Below, piece by piece: positions 9,570 to 21,697 of a DNA stretch of 64,000 nt. Source of the stretch: Furcasterigmium furcatum (taxonomy: Eukaryota; Ascomycota; Sordariomycetes; Glomerellales; Plectosphaerellaceae); assembly GCA_001599815.1 (NCBI GenBank), contig BCIA01000002.1, positions 2,701,626 to 2,765,625 on the forward strand, written 5' to 3'. How positions within the stretch are numbered: the first letter of the stretch is position 1; the number at the start of each line of letters is the position of its first letter. The position numbers and the translations under genes were made by a program. The notes beneath the pieces are model-generated. The model ran no database searches, was not told where the DNA came from, and saw only the letters and a program-made list of their open reading frames with translations.

Positions 9570-12500
9570 ATGAGCGACACTCCTCGACAGCGGACTGGTG
9601 GTTTCCCACAAACCCCAGCGACCGCCACAGCTGGACGACGCAGGGCTCCCCTGAGCCCTCCCGACTCGCCTCCTCCATCAGGAGCTTTAAACTCATCCGA
9701 CCGCCGATCCTCCTCCCTCCCCCTGGCGCCTGAGAACGCTCCTCGACCAGCCGGGAGCCAGCCCGTCATTCCCTTGACACTACTCGACGGGCCGCAGCAG
9801 CGATTCTACGCTGCGGCTGCCTATGTGATATTGTGGGCTTGGAAGCTATACGACTATGTACAACTGGTCGAGGACGACGCTTCCTCGGTCGGCCTCTTCT
9901 TGAAATGGGTCATCCTCGACATGATCTTCCTCGTTGGGCTGCCGGAGTTGAGAATACCTTGGTTGGAGCTCTCGCAGTCCACGGTCTGGATGCTGTGGGC
10001 GGGCCACTCCTTCTTCGACTGGCTGTTGATGTTCAATATCGGTGTAGGTTCTGCTCATATGGTTCTGTGCCCGATGTGCGTGGCCGACACGCTGACACCA
10101 AACTAGATCCCGCTCCAGCCATGGCTCATTGGCCTCCTCAAGGTCTTCTACGACCGGGAAATATCCATCTCTGAGCAGAGCGTCAAGGTCTCCTCCATCT
10201 TGCATAACCACTCGCTCATCATGGGCCGACAGATCATCAACATCCTGCCCGAAGGGTATGCAACCGGCCCCAGCCCTGACCTTGCTGCCAGACCCTGACC
10301 GTTCTCCAGATCAGCCGTCCTCAACTTCGAGCAGACCCCCTTCTGCCTCGAACACCCGGGTCGTGACGTGGTCAAGATCCCCATCCAGTTCAACTCGACA
10401 ATCCCCGCCGAAATCGAACTCGTCCGCATCGACCTCGAAACGGACCAGGAGGAGATCATCAAGGTATCCAACAAGGAGATCAAGAAGATCGTTAAGAGTA
10501 TCAAGGATCTCATGGCAGATGCCGCCAACCCGGTTGTCCAGACAGTCGACTACCCGGTCAAGAAGACGGGCATCTACCGATTGGGCAAGGTCCTCGACGA
10601 GTACAAGCTCGAGGTCCAGCGAACCACCAAAGACACATACGTCGTGCCCTGCCCCCAAGCCAGGTTTCGCACGTCCGAGGCTTCTAAGCGCTGCATTCGG
10701 GATCTGTCAGACCTTTTCGTCGACGTCGTGGGCACACCGCCCCTGAAGATCCAGTACAGCCGGACCATCAACGGCAAGGACGTGAGCTTCCACTTCCAGA
10801 GCCTGCAACCCGAAGATTACTCCTCGCCCCTTCTTGGCTCACCTTCCTCATCTCTGGTGTCTGCCGATGATGCAGATCATTCCTGGGTAAAGCCGAGGTC
10901 GGTCGAGGTTCGCCTGAACGAAACCCTGGGATCGTCAGGCCAGTGGCAGTACGCTGTCGACAAGGTCCAGGACGGGTTCGGCAATGTGCAAAGGTACGCT
11001 GATGCAGGCGAGGATGCCGATTATCGGCCGAGGCCTAAGCATCTCGTCCGCGACTTTGAGGTTAAGGAGCGTCCACGTGCCCAGTTGGCCGGGTGCGATC
11101 CCCGACATCCCCTCAATGTTGCCAGGGGTAAAGCGGCCGAACTGCCCATCAGCTTTAGCATCCCCGGCAATGTGCCCGGCGACACCTCTCACACAGTAAC
11201 CTGGGAGTTCTCGCCTATCGACAGTCTCACCGACAGCGGGGAGCACGGCGACCTTGTTTCTGTGGGCACCTACAAGGCCAAGAACTCTCATGACAAGCCC
11301 GTTGTCTCTGCCCCTGGACTTTATACCCTCAAGTCGGTCTCGTCCGGCTCGTGCCAAGGCGAGATCCAAGAGCCCTCTTCGTGTCTCCTCCTGAACCCAG
11401 TCGAGCCTCGATTGTCGCTCACCGCGGAGGAGATTCCCGACAAGTGTGCTGGCAATCCTATTGGACTTCGTGTGGACCTGGACCTCCTAGGCACGCCTCC
11501 ATTTATCGTCAAATACGATGTCGTCCGCAAGTCTGGCGTCTCTAAGGAAACCGCCAAAATCCCTGGGTCAAGAGGGCAGATTGAGCTTAAGCCCACGGAA
11601 GCCGGACACCATCAGTATATCTTCCGGACGATCGATGATGCCATTTACAAAAGGCAGCCCCTCAACGACCTGGTGCTGGAGCAGGACGTCAAGCCAGCTG
11701 CAAGGGCCCATATCAGGCATCCTACTAGAATTATGAGCGCCTGCCTGGAACAGCCCGTGGAAGTCGACGTCGAACTGCTGGGAGAGCCGCCGTTCACACT
11801 TGATTGGGAGATGCTTCACGATGGCAAACGCAAGCCAGAACGTCAGGCCGGCATCGAGTCTTCCTCTTTCAAGATCAAGACCCAGCCATTTGCCAAGGGC
11901 GGAGATCACGTTCTCGCGCTCACCAGTGTGACGGATAAGTCGGGCTGCCGAATTCTGCTGCAAGACGAGCTTAAGGTGTCCGTGAGAAGACAGAGGCCCA
12001 GGGCAGCCTTTGGCGTTGTCGAGAACCAGCGCCATCTTATGGCCGTTGAAGATGCAACCGTCAAGCTTCCCCTCAGGCTGCAGGGCGAGGCTCCCTGGAC
12101 AATCTCCTACCGCAACGGTGAGACCGGAAACATCGTTCAGAGGATGGCAAAGAGTGGCAACGATGTACTTCAGGTCAAGTCCAAGGGCGTGTATGAGATC
12201 GTGGACGTGTCTGACCAACAATGCCCCGGTACCGTCGACCCTCAAGCCTCGACATTTGCTGTGGACTGGTTCCCTCGGCCTGAGATCAGCCTGGTTCCCG
12301 CTGATGGCATCGAGTCATCTTCTTCAGGCTTCGTGAAGCGGGATGTCTGCGAAGGAGACATCGATGGCTTCGAAGTGAGCCTTCAAGGTAAGTCACGGCC
12401 CAACAGTGTGGTTTCGGAAGTACTGACACGTCTGAGGTTCACCTCCGTATACCGTTGACTACGAAGTTCGGCACAAGCCATTCCACGGATCTGCTGCCAT

Positions 12501-13542
12501 CAGTCGCAAGAAGTTTGATGCCGCTCTGAACAGAGCCGCCATTGCCATGGACACACTCAAGGCTGGCGAGTACACTTACAAGTTCTCTGCTCTGGCAGAT
12601 CACCGTTATGACAGTGGCAAGAACACAGATCCTCTCGTTGTCCAACAGCGGGTGAATGCAAAGCCTTCTGCATCGTTCACGAAACCCGGCCAATCGTTCA
12701 AGTACTGCAAGCTGGAACAAGACGACGAGGAAAAGATTCCGATTACACTGAATGGTGTGGCACCATTCTTTGTCGAACTGGAGATCAAGCATCACGGTGC
12801 TACCGTCCCTGAACTATACAGGATTCCCTCCATCAACAGCAACAACTACCACATCCAGATCCCCCGCCAACATCTCCACCTCGGCATTCAACACGTCCGC
12901 ATCAGGGAGGTCCGGGATGCTCGTGGCTGCCAGCGCAGGTATGACCTCAACGCACCCTCTATCCAAATCCATCTATACGAGGCGCCCGCCATGTATCCCC
13001 TCGAAAGTCGCCAGGATTACTGCGTCGGTGAGCGCATCGCCTATACTCTCTCCGGCACACCCCCATTTGAAGTCTGGTATGATTTCCAAGGGCAACAGCG
13101 CAAGGCAAAGTCTCCGACGACCAGCTTCCGGCGCATCGCCGAGACTCCTGGCGAGTTCATCATCACGTCGATCTCCGATAAGGCCTCCGAGTGCCGTGCT
13201 TCCGTTGAGATCACCAAGACCATCCACCCCCTGCCCGCCGTCAAGATCAGCAAGGGCCGTCAGACACGCGTAGACATTCACGAGGGCAACGAAGTGGAGA
13301 TTCTCTTCGAGTTCTGGGGCACGCCGCCCTTCGAATTCACGTACACGCGCAGCTCCAACGCAAAGAAGGGCCAGAAGAGCATCGTGCTGGAGACCCGGCA
13401 CGACGTGTCTTACGAGAGCAGCAAGATCGTCAAGGCGAGCCAGGAGGGCACGTACGAGGTCGTCGCCATCAAGGACCGGTTCTGCTCCTTCTCGACGCAG
13501 CAGGTCGTGGACAAGAAGGATCAGAAGCTTCTGCAATACTGA
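9570..13542 (+). CDS. POM152: Nucleoporin Pom152, pore membrane ring component
   Basis: Four exons: 9570-10043, 10107-10255, 10310-12387 and 12437-13542, giving 1268 aa. Residues 1-65 are a Ser/Pro-rich cytosolic tail. Three hydrophobic segments follow, about 75-95, 105-125 and 133-156. The long lumenal part carries repeated Ig-like beta domains marked by G-PP-F/Y signatures (VGTPPLKIQY, LLGTPPFIVKYD, LLGEPPFTLDW, GTPPFEVWYD, WGTPPFEFTY). This is the layout of Pom152, which forms the lumenal ring of the nuclear pore. Length is close to the yeast protein (about 1340 aa). The third intron splits a repeat in frame (LQG then SPPYTVDYE). The start follows from the nearest in-frame ATG before the TM segments. 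It converges on UTP22. Confidence 0.95.
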
Positions 13543-13893
13543 GACACCCGCGTAGTGGTGTTGCGGCGGGGGTTGTATTAATGGGGTGAAAGACTTGCAG
13601 GGCGCGAGTCCTGTACACAATTGGCATTTATACCACGGCATGGCGTTTGAGTATGTAGGCTTTTTCGGGGCGAGGTGCGTGTTCAGCACCTGTTTTCAAT
13701 GTCAGTTCGTCATTGAATTCTGCTCAGGGGATAGTCATTTTGCTGTGATGCCTGCCTGAGAATATCCATTGTTGGTTGAGGTTGGTGTGTGGACATGGTC
13801 GCTCCACGACTCCTTAAGACTTCTGACTATATTCGCCATGAATTCAGGCGGCTCTCTGGACGGAGTTGCCTTCATTCGCGACCCCATCAACCA
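13543..13893. other. Convergent 3' gap between POM152 and UTP22
   Basis: A 351-bp tail-to-tail region. No feature seen apart from likely 3' untranslated sequence. Confidence 0.4.
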
Positions 13894-16800
13894 TCAACCC
13901 ACCACCTCGATCTTCTTGATCAGCTCACCCCCGACCCTCGCTATCTCCAAAAGTACGGCATCCTTGTTTATCTCCACTGCATCCCCGTCCTCACCTTCAA
14001 CGGCCGTGATGTTGTACGGTAGTCCGACCCTGAATCCCTGCCGCCGCAGCTTCGGCTGCCAAATGGCGCCCACGACGGCGTCATCCTGCCCTCCGCGGAA
14101 GAAGATGAGGCTATCTTCATACGCAGCCTGAAGCTCCCCGAGGAGTACATCTGCAGGATGCCGCGCCAGGGGGAGCGGGACCCTTCCTGTGCGCGCGTCG
14201 AGGTTCTTGAACGCCGACTGACGGGCGCCAGCCTCCACCATTGAGTCGCGAAGGGCTCGCTTTGTGTGGGACGAGGAGAGGTGGATGAGCACGTCGTAAT
14301 CCCCTAGGGAGGGGGAGAAGAGGTCGTCTATGTCAAGAGACGCACCGTGGTCGCGAATCAGCGTGCAGGCAGACTTGGACAGGCGTGTCATACGGGTAGC
14401 GACAAGCTTGGATGGAGCGCGGCGGGTGTAAGCCAGGCCGGAGGTGTCGTGTGTTGTCGCCGCGAGGAGGACGGCATGGTTCATGTTGGGGTCGCGACTG
14501 CGCCAGGCATCAAGACGCTGATGAATGGCGGAGCGGTCTTCGGGAGTGAGTTCGTCGGAGAAGTCGACGATCAGGGGCTCGGAGCGCCAGTCCCATCGGG
14601 AAAGGAAGAAGAGGGTTCGAAGGAAGCCGGTCTGCGCGCTGGAGGGAGTCTTCCAGGGCTGAGGTTGGAGGAAGGTGTGAATGACGAAGAGCTCGATAAG
14701 CTCCTCGCTGATCTGGCCGGCAAGCTTGTGAGCGTTGAACCAGTGCTTCGTCATTCGGATGGCCGCCGAGAGCGGCGCGAGACGTGTGCAGAAGGAAGCG
14801 ATGGACTGTGTGTGAAGGGGTAGATGGGTGTGCTGCCACTGCAGGCCAAAGAGAGTGTCTTCGGCTGCGGTTCGGACGTAGGGATCTAGCGTCTTGTTCT
14901 TCGCCTGCCTGTCGAGAAGCGTGTCTTCAAGGTCAGATTGGATACGCAGACGGAAGGCTGCGCCATTGTCATAGATGACATCGAGATAGGCGAGGTTCTC
15001 TGTTTCCTGGGTGGCATTGTCGCGCCCCAAGCTCGTGGTGATGGTGGCATTTGCCTCTTTGAGACGCCTGTCGAGGTCGAGGAGGAAGTCCATCTTGGTC
15101 TCCTGGATGGCGACCAAGTTCTCTGGCCATCTGCTCGACGCCTCAAACGAGAGTGCCACGTCCATCGGCGGGATGCTTCCGTTATGAAATCCGAGGGAAG
15201 GGGGGAGAATGGAGGAATATCGCAGCTCCGGGCAGACTGGTGCCAGCCGCCTCACGGACAGTGGCATGCCTTCGATGCTGCGGATCTCGTGCTCCATGGT
15301 TTGGAATGCTCGTCTGGCCGTGTCGAAGGCATCTTTATCAACAGGGGTGAACTCGAGGCCAGAGGGTAGCTCTTGACCGTGGAAACGAAGATCTTCCGGG
15401 TCGATGCCCAGGTGGAGCTTCAGGACGTATGAGACGATTTCCTCACAGATTCCGGCAGCAGACTTCTGGGTCCATGGCACGCACTCCAGAATGTTGCCAT
15501 CCTTGAAGCGCCTTAGCTCTGCCCTTTCTCCCCAGAACTGCCTGAACTTGACAGCTTCTTTCTTCAGCTCGGCAGAAGGACCGTACTCCATGGACTTCGC
15601 CATGTTGGCTGGGTCGAAAAGGAGGCCAACCAGCATTGTTGAAGAATCTGTCTCTCGGGCCTCCGTAACCGGCCACGCGTCCTCCGCTGGACCCTGGATA
15701 TGAATGAGAGTCGTGCGATCCTTTAGGGCATGCTGCAAGATAGTAAAGGTCTTGGAGCACAACTCTGACAGGGGACCACGTCTGTCTGCGCCAGCGGAGT
15801 ACTTCCCCAAGTCCACGTCTTCGATTTCCAAAATCATGTCGAACATCTGCAGCGGTACATCCGTCCTGGCGATGAAGGTAGCTTCAAAGTCGTCGGAAGA
15901 GCTAGCGTTCAGAACATCGATTGTGGTGGTCGCGTAGTGTTGAAGAAGCCCCGCTGACCAGGGAGTCATCTTGTACAAAAAGTTGAGCTCCCGGTCCACA
16001 TCAAACATGACTGGTCCTGATTCCCGAACTGCGTCGTTGCCTCGCGAGTACGTGCCGAACACGAAGGGCTTCTGCATGAATTCGGTCGAGCCCAGGAACT
16101 GTACCGTAGCCTTGAAGAGCTCTGTGCTGCTTAGCGATGATGATAGGGCAGGCTGGCCATTCCTACCGCCTGTTTGCAGCAGTAATGCCATGGTCAATGC
16201 CCACTCAAAAGGGCCATAGCCTCCACGAGAGAGGGAGCCGCCGAAGCCACGTTGCTGGAGCCAAACGCGACCGAGAATGCAAGCATCGGCAAAGGCGGAA
16301 CACTGGGTTCGTGCTCGAGCAAGCACCCTCAAATAGGTGACAAAAGTCTCCTCCGCCTTGACCGTCGAGTTGTAAAAGGGGGTCGGGCCAGTAGAGTCCC
16401 CAACCTTGTTGCAAGTCGCCGATGGGAGCAGCTTGCCCTTGGGAAACAGGTTCTCGGGGGCGCAAGGAATGATGCGGATTGAATAGTCAGCCGAGGACGT
16501 CGTGTCATCCTCGTCGTCAGAGCCTGAATCCTCGTCGTTGTCGTCGTCGTCGTCGTCGTCGTCAGGAGACACAGGGTGGATGACAAGTACCGGGAGCAAG
16601 GGGTTTTCGTTGAGATTCTCAAACTCAAGCTCAACATCTGCGCCAAGCTTGCTTCGTATCCCAGCCGCAATGTTTGCAATGTAGTAGGCTCTCCTGTAGA
16701 AGTAGCGCATGCTCTGGAAATCCTTCTCTTGGAATAGAGACTGGGGCATCTGCAAGATCATGTCGATAGCCTTGACGTCTTGAGCCTTGACCATGGTCTT

Positions 16801-17203
16801 GGACACATAGCTTCCGACGACATTGTAGGCTGCTGGCTTTTCGTATGCGAGCTTGTAGGGGGCATCGACTGGCGGCTTCGGGTCGGGGAAGGGGATCTGG
16901 ATCTGATGCTTCTTCTGGAATTTGCGCGTGGCGTCCGCCATCTGCAGGTTGCATTAGTGCTGGCCGAACACCCCCGTTGCAGATCAAACGTACAGGAGAC
17001 GGCTCGTGAGCCGGAAGACTGTCAATGACATCGCGCAGCCTTGTCAGGAGCTCATCGGCTCCTTCGAAGGTTGACTTGTAGTTGACCTTGACTTCTTTGA
17101 GGAGCTCGTCCGTTTGGAGGACAAAAGGGCTTGCGGTGACCTTTCGAGGCTGCGCATCATCTCCATTGTGAGAGACCTTGCGTCTCTTTGGGCTGGGATC
17201 CAT
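13894..17203 (-). CDS. UTP22: U3 snoRNP protein Utp22 (Nrap family)
   Basis: Two exons: 17203-16994 and 16941-13894, giving 1085 aa. The intron is GT-AG in phase 0. The protein matches the Nrap/Utp22 family along its length: an MDPSPKRRKVS start with a basic patch, VGSYVSKTMVKAQ, LYKMTPWSAGLLQHYA, and a C-terminal block ending in HPADVLLGELQAAYEDSLIFF. Utp22 works in the small-subunit processome with Rrp7 and casein kinase 2 (UTP-C/CURI) in 18S pre-rRNA processing in the nucleolus; this is family knowledge. An acidic insert near residue 200 contains an Asp run encoded by (GTC)8 on the plus strand. In-frame ATGs upstream at 17263 and 17557 exist, but the conserved-looking start is at 17203. 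Divergent from the SCOT gene. Confidence 0.94.
16540..16563. repeat. (GTC)8 trinucleotide run inside UTP22
   Basis: Eight perfect GTC units on the plus strand encode an Asp run on the minus strand in the acidic insert of Utp22. Length is likely polymorphic. Confidence 0.9.
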
Positions 17204-17815
17204 GGCGCGGAGGTTGGTCGTGGTTGTGCAGAAGTCGACCTCGCGATGGCTTCGACGCCCCATGTCAACTTCCTGGGATATTTTTTTCTCGATGCACAGT
17301 GGGGCTCTGGGCCGCTGATAAGATAACCAGGAGAGCTCCAGCCACTTTTGCCATATTGTGGCGACGGTTGAAACGTCTTTGTGGCGCGGATGAATACTGA
17401 GCCGGATACTGTCAACCAATCGAGCTCGGGAAGACGACCCAATCATCGGTCCGTGAGCTTCCTCCACATTGCGGATGACGGCGCCGTTTTGCGGCAAGTC
17501 GACCGCAGGATGCACAGGGTGCCGAGGGGCATTGCCGACTGCGGAACTGCCCTCCACCTTCGGGAAGCAGCTTCGGCCATCAACGGCTCTAGCACCCCGG
17601 GTGAATAAAGTCCCCCAGCGTCCCTCCGATTGTCGCCAATGCCGGCTACGTTCCGCTCAAAGTTCAAGCTCTCGCCGGTTGAGGCTGCATAAACATTTTC
17701 TTGCTTGTCTGCTGTTGCGCACGATTTCTTGTTGAACCAACTTCTGGGTCTTCCGTGAAGCTACAGACGCCATTAGCCATACTGTCCCATATCCGCAGAC
17801 TGCGCCGCCGTCACC
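17204..17815. promoter_or_regulatory. Shared upstream region of UTP22 and SCOT genes
   Basis: A 612-bp head-to-head gap. No TATA box or motif I would stand behind. Short ORFs here are upstream extensions of UTP22 or noise. Confidence 0.35.
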
Positions 17816-19496
17816 ATGTCTTCTGTCGCGATGCGCATGCGAACGCTGCGGGCTTTCGCCCGTAACAGCTCCAACGTAAGTCCATTCAGCTTCCATGAGC
17901 CCTGGGATGGGCCAATGGCTAATCATTGGAACTCCCGCAGCCCACGCCCATCGTTGCCCGCGCCTTCTCAGCATCCGCAGGCCGCGCCGCGATCAACAAG
18001 GTCTACCCGTCCGCGTCCGAGGCCCTCAAGGACATGAAGCCCAACTCAACGCTTCTGTGCGGTGGCTTTGGCCTCTGTGGTGTGCCAGACACCCTGATCA
18101 ACGAGATTCTCGAGAAGCCAGACATCAAGGGCCTGACGGCCGTGTCCAACAATGCTGGAACCGACACCTTCGGCCTGGGCAGGCTTCTGAAGACCAAGCA
18201 GGTCAAGAAAATGATTGCCAGCTACATCGGCGAGAACAAGATCTTCGAGAAGATGTACCTGACCGGCGAGGTCGAGCTCGAGCTGACCCCCCAGGGCACT
18301 CTGGCCGAGCGCTGCTCTGCGGGTGGCAGGGGTATTCCCGCCTTCTACACCCCTGCGGCTTTCGGCACCGTCGTCCAGACTGGTGATCTGCCCCTGAAGA
18401 ACAATCCCGATGGCACCCCTGCCGAGTACTCCTATCCCAAGGACGTCAAGGTCTTCAACGGCAAGTCGTACCTCCTCGAGCACAGCATTGCCGGCGACTA
18501 CGCCTTTGTCAAGGCTTACAAGGCCGACAAGCTCGGTAACTGCCAGTTCAGGCTGGCCGCTAACAACTTCAACGGCGCAATGGGCCGCAACGCCAAGATG
18601 ACCATCGTCGAGGCCGAGCATATCGTCGAGCCTGGCGAGATCCCTGCCGAGGCGATTCACCTGCCCGGAATATACGTCAAGCGCGTTATCCAGAGCACGA
18701 GCGAGAAGAATATCGAGAAGTTCACCTGGGCCAAGGACCCGAATGACACTGAGGCGGCTGCTGCCCTCGGCAAGGGTGACACCGCGGCCAAGCGCGAGCG
18801 CATCGTCAAGCGTGCCGCCAAGGAGTTCAAGAACGGCATGTATGCCAACCTCGGCATCGGCATGCCCATGCTTGCCCCTGGGTTCGTTGGCCCCGAGGTC
18901 GAGGTCCAGCTGCAGTCTGAGAACGGCATCCTGGGCCTGGGCCCCTACCCCAAGAAGGGTGAGGAGGACCCTGACCTGATCAACGCTGGCAAGGAGACCG
19001 TCACACTCAAGCCCGGTGCCGCCGTCTTCGGCAGCGAGGAGAGCTTCGGAATGATCCGTAGCGGCCGTATCAACCTAACCATCCTGGGTGCCATGCAGGT
19101 CAGCGCAACCGGCGACCTGGCCAATTGGATGCTGCCCGGCAAGGTCAAGGGCTTCGGCGGAGCCATGGACCTGGTCAGCAACCCCAGTGCCACCAAGGTT
19201 GTCGTGACGATGGAACACACCGACAAGAAGGGCAACCCCAAGATCGTCAAGCAGTGCGCCTTCCCCCTGACTGGCAGGGCCTGCGTGTCCAGGATCATCA
19301 CCGAGCTGGTAAGTCCAGGTCACTTCCAACCGAGTTTATCTTATCGTCTAACACATCATTTTAGGGCGTTTTCGATGTCGACTTCGCCCATGGCCTGACC
19401 CTGATCGAGATCGCCGACGGTGTGACTGTCGAGGAGATCAAGAGCAAGACGGAGGCTCCCTTCACCGTTGCCGATGATCTGAAGCCGATGCTGTAG
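17816..19496 (+). CDS. Succinyl-CoA:3-ketoacid CoA transferase (SCOT), mitochondrial
   Basis: Three exons: 17816-17875, 17941-19308 and 19365-19496, giving 519 aa, the family size. The first exon encodes a basic Arg/Ser-rich presequence (MRMRTLRAFARNSSN) that continues into exon 2 (IVARAFSASAGRAA), so the targeting signal is split by intron 1. Domain A carries the GGFGLCGVP oxyanion-loop motif. Domain B starts near residue 300 and has QSENGILGLGPYP, whose Glu is the covalent CoA-ester nucleophile in the family, and GAMQVS. The enzyme moves CoA between succinyl-CoA and acetoacetate in the matrix. Fungal relatives can also act as CoA transferases for acetate or propionate; the sequence does not decide the substrate. 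The last intron lies 43 codons from the end. Confidence 0.96.
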
Positions 19497-20239
19497 GAGA
19501 TGGGTTAACAATACGGGGGAAGCAGGCCGAAAGCCGGGAGTTGGTGTTCTATACTTGGGTTTTCTCGGCGTTTGCGGCATGTGTCGGTTCCATGGAGCAT
19601 GATCTACACTGGAGTCCAGACATATCTTGGGGACGGAAGCTGAGAAAACTGATGTTCTCAGATCTCGACTCGATGGAGGATGTTCCTTCGCGACCCGGCC
19701 ATAAATGCTATGACACGAGTGGTCATGGACATGGATCTGGACGTCTCGGACCTGGTTTCCAGCAAGCATGGCTCCATCACTTGAATGAAATGCGTGTTTA
19801 TGCACCCTATCATCTCGTCTCCGTCATACTCCTGGGTGGGGGGTCCGGTTCATTTTGCTCGTGATGCGGAGGCCTGAACGTTTCATGGAGAGGGAAGCGA
19901 CTGACGCAGCATGCCAAGGGAAAATGCTTCGTCCACAATTGAGTTGACGTTCGTGGCGGCTCTGAAGCCTTCAAAACCAAAGCGATGATATGTTGGCGAC
20001 CCCCGTCGTTCCCAGTACGGCTCCTACGCCTCGTTGCGATGTTGTCACTACATCGTTGACTTATTTGCCTCGGCCCTTTCCAATCGCGACTTCTTTGAAC
20101 TTTCTGACAAGTCCTTCAGGCGCTCGAGGAGCTTCCCAGCGTTACTCTAAATGAGATTCCAGGCTTTGTGAAGTTGCCGGCCATCGTACCGGTCGGATTC
20201 GGTCTGCCTCTGCGCATGACGGGCGGCTGGCAGGGTGGC
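19497..20239. other. Convergent 3' gap after the SCOT gene
   Basis: A 743-bp tail-to-tail region. Small ORFs lack coding character. Nothing recognised. Confidence 0.35.
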
Positions 20240-21697
20240 TCAGGACCTCGTAAAGGACTCCAGCAGGTCTTCCATTCGCCGCCGCTTCTGACGGTTCAGG
20301 GTCAACCCAGTTTCGACGTTGGAAAGTTGTGCAGTGGGTTTCATGAAATCGGCTGCTTCCCGGTGTTCTTTCAACAGGCCCCTATCCTGAGAGGGCGACC
20401 TGTATAGCGTGTACCTAGAGGTAGCGAACAACCCTCGCCGAACGTACGCCACAGCCGGGGAAATCCCTGCTCTGCCACAGTGGCCAAGCTGGAGGCAGGC
20501 CATGGGCTTGGAGGGGAGCAACAGCTTTCCAGCGACGGCTGCTTGCCTGGCTTCGGGGGAGCCCTTCTTCTCTGTGTCCGAACCCTGAGAGAGCTGGTCG
20601 AGAAGAGTCAAGAGGAAGAAACCCCAGGTTTCAAAGGGGGAGGACTTGCAATCTTGGAGATTGTTCGCCGGTGCGTCCAGGTACATTGGCAGATTACTTC
20701 TGGCTGAGTCGCTGATGTACTCCATGAACTCGGGCGCATCTCGGCCGGGAACGAAGCGGATGGGTTGGCTCTCGTTTTGACAAAAATTGAGCAGGCCTTC
20801 GTCAATATTACGAGCCATATCCCTCAATCGATGCGGGTGCTCCTCTTCGATGGGAGAGAAGAGCATGAGGTACCAGAGGAGTGAATCTTGCAGTCCATGA
20901 AGCGGCTCGGCAACTTCCCAGCCGTGCCGACGTGCTCTGTCGTTAACGTTGCTCCAGTGGCTCCGTGCTCCATTTACATCGTAGAGCGTCAATGCCGGAA
21001 ATCTGTCAAGATACTGCAGCGACTCCTCAGTAACCGAATCGTCGCCCCAGACCCTCAGGATGCGCAGCATGGGGAAGGGGTTAGGTTTCTCTGACCATCC
21101 TCTTACCAGCCTATCGGAGACGCGAGGGAAAGTAGCCCTCAGCTCATCTGAGGGCTGAATGATTTCCAGGACTGTGAGGTTCTTCAGGTCCGCCAGGGCA
21201 AGAAGCTCATTGGTGTCGAATGAGCAGAAGCCACCGATGTTGATGTACGTGGTGAAGTCAAACGAGGGCGACTCGAGTGGCCTGGTATAGTGCTGGAGAT
21301 CCTCAGTCGGATGGCATATGTGCTGCCTGAAACGGTAAAGACTGAAAGTTTTCTCTGTATCAGAGTCCTCGGCAAGCAGAATCTTAGAGAAAACCCTCCA
21401 CGCCTGCAGACATATAGTACCGCGGTTGCCAAGTACTGTCCAGATTCTCCAGAGATAACGGGCGGGGAGATCACTCCGCAAGAGATGGTCCTCTGACAGG
21501 AGCCCGGAGTTCTCAGCGATGACATGCAGCGCTGTTTCGGTCATCGCCCGAGGCCCTCTGACGCCTTTGCCGGACCGGCCTTTCCAGAGCGGCAGATCTG
21601 TCCGCTGCGACCAATCCCAGCCAGATTTGTTGTACGCGGGGGGAGGCGGCGGGACGACATATTCTTTGAAGACCTGGCCCGAGTCTCTGTCATACAT
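20240..21697 (-). CDS. Hypothetical fungal protein, 485 aa, 5' end uncertain
   Basis: A single uninterrupted ORF of 485 residues from the ATG at 21697. I do not recognise it. The N-terminus has a proline run (VVPPPPPAYNKSGWDW). A middle part (about 90-260) alternates Leu-rich stretches with a DLKNLTVLEI-type segment, reminiscent of F-box/LRR-like fungal proteins in which no clean F-box is kept. No signal peptide or TM segment. The same frame stays open upstream to a TGA near 21840 with protein-like sequence (about 45 codons, FKRPPLLPPLEDRA). An upstream exon joined by an intron is therefore possible and the annotated start may be internal. The C-terminus is basic (RQKRRRMEDLLESF). Confidence 0.6.
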   Translation of the reverse strand: MYDRDSGQVFKEYVVPPPPPAYNKSGWDWSQRTDLPLWKGRSGKGVRGPRAMTETALHVIAENSGLLSEDHLLRSDLPARYLWRIWTVLGNRGTICLQAWRVFSKILLAEDSDTEKTFSLYRFRQHICHPTEDLQHYTRPLESPSFDFTTYINIGGFCSFDTNELLALADLKNLTVLEIIQPSDELRATFPRVSDRLVRGWSEKPNPFPMLRILRVWGDDSVTEESLQYLDRFPALTLYDVNGARSHWSNVNDRARRHGWEVAEPLHGLQDSLLWYLMLFSPIEEEHPHRLRDMARNIDEGLLNFCQNESQPIRFVPGRDAPEFMEYISDSARSNLPMYLDAPANNLQDCKSSPFETWGFFLLTLLDQLSQGSDTEKKGSPEARQAAVAGKLLLPSKPMACLQLGHCGRAGISPAVAYVRRGLFATSRYTLYRSPSQDRGLLKEHREAADFMKPTAQLSNVETGLTLNRQKRRRMEDLLESFTRS

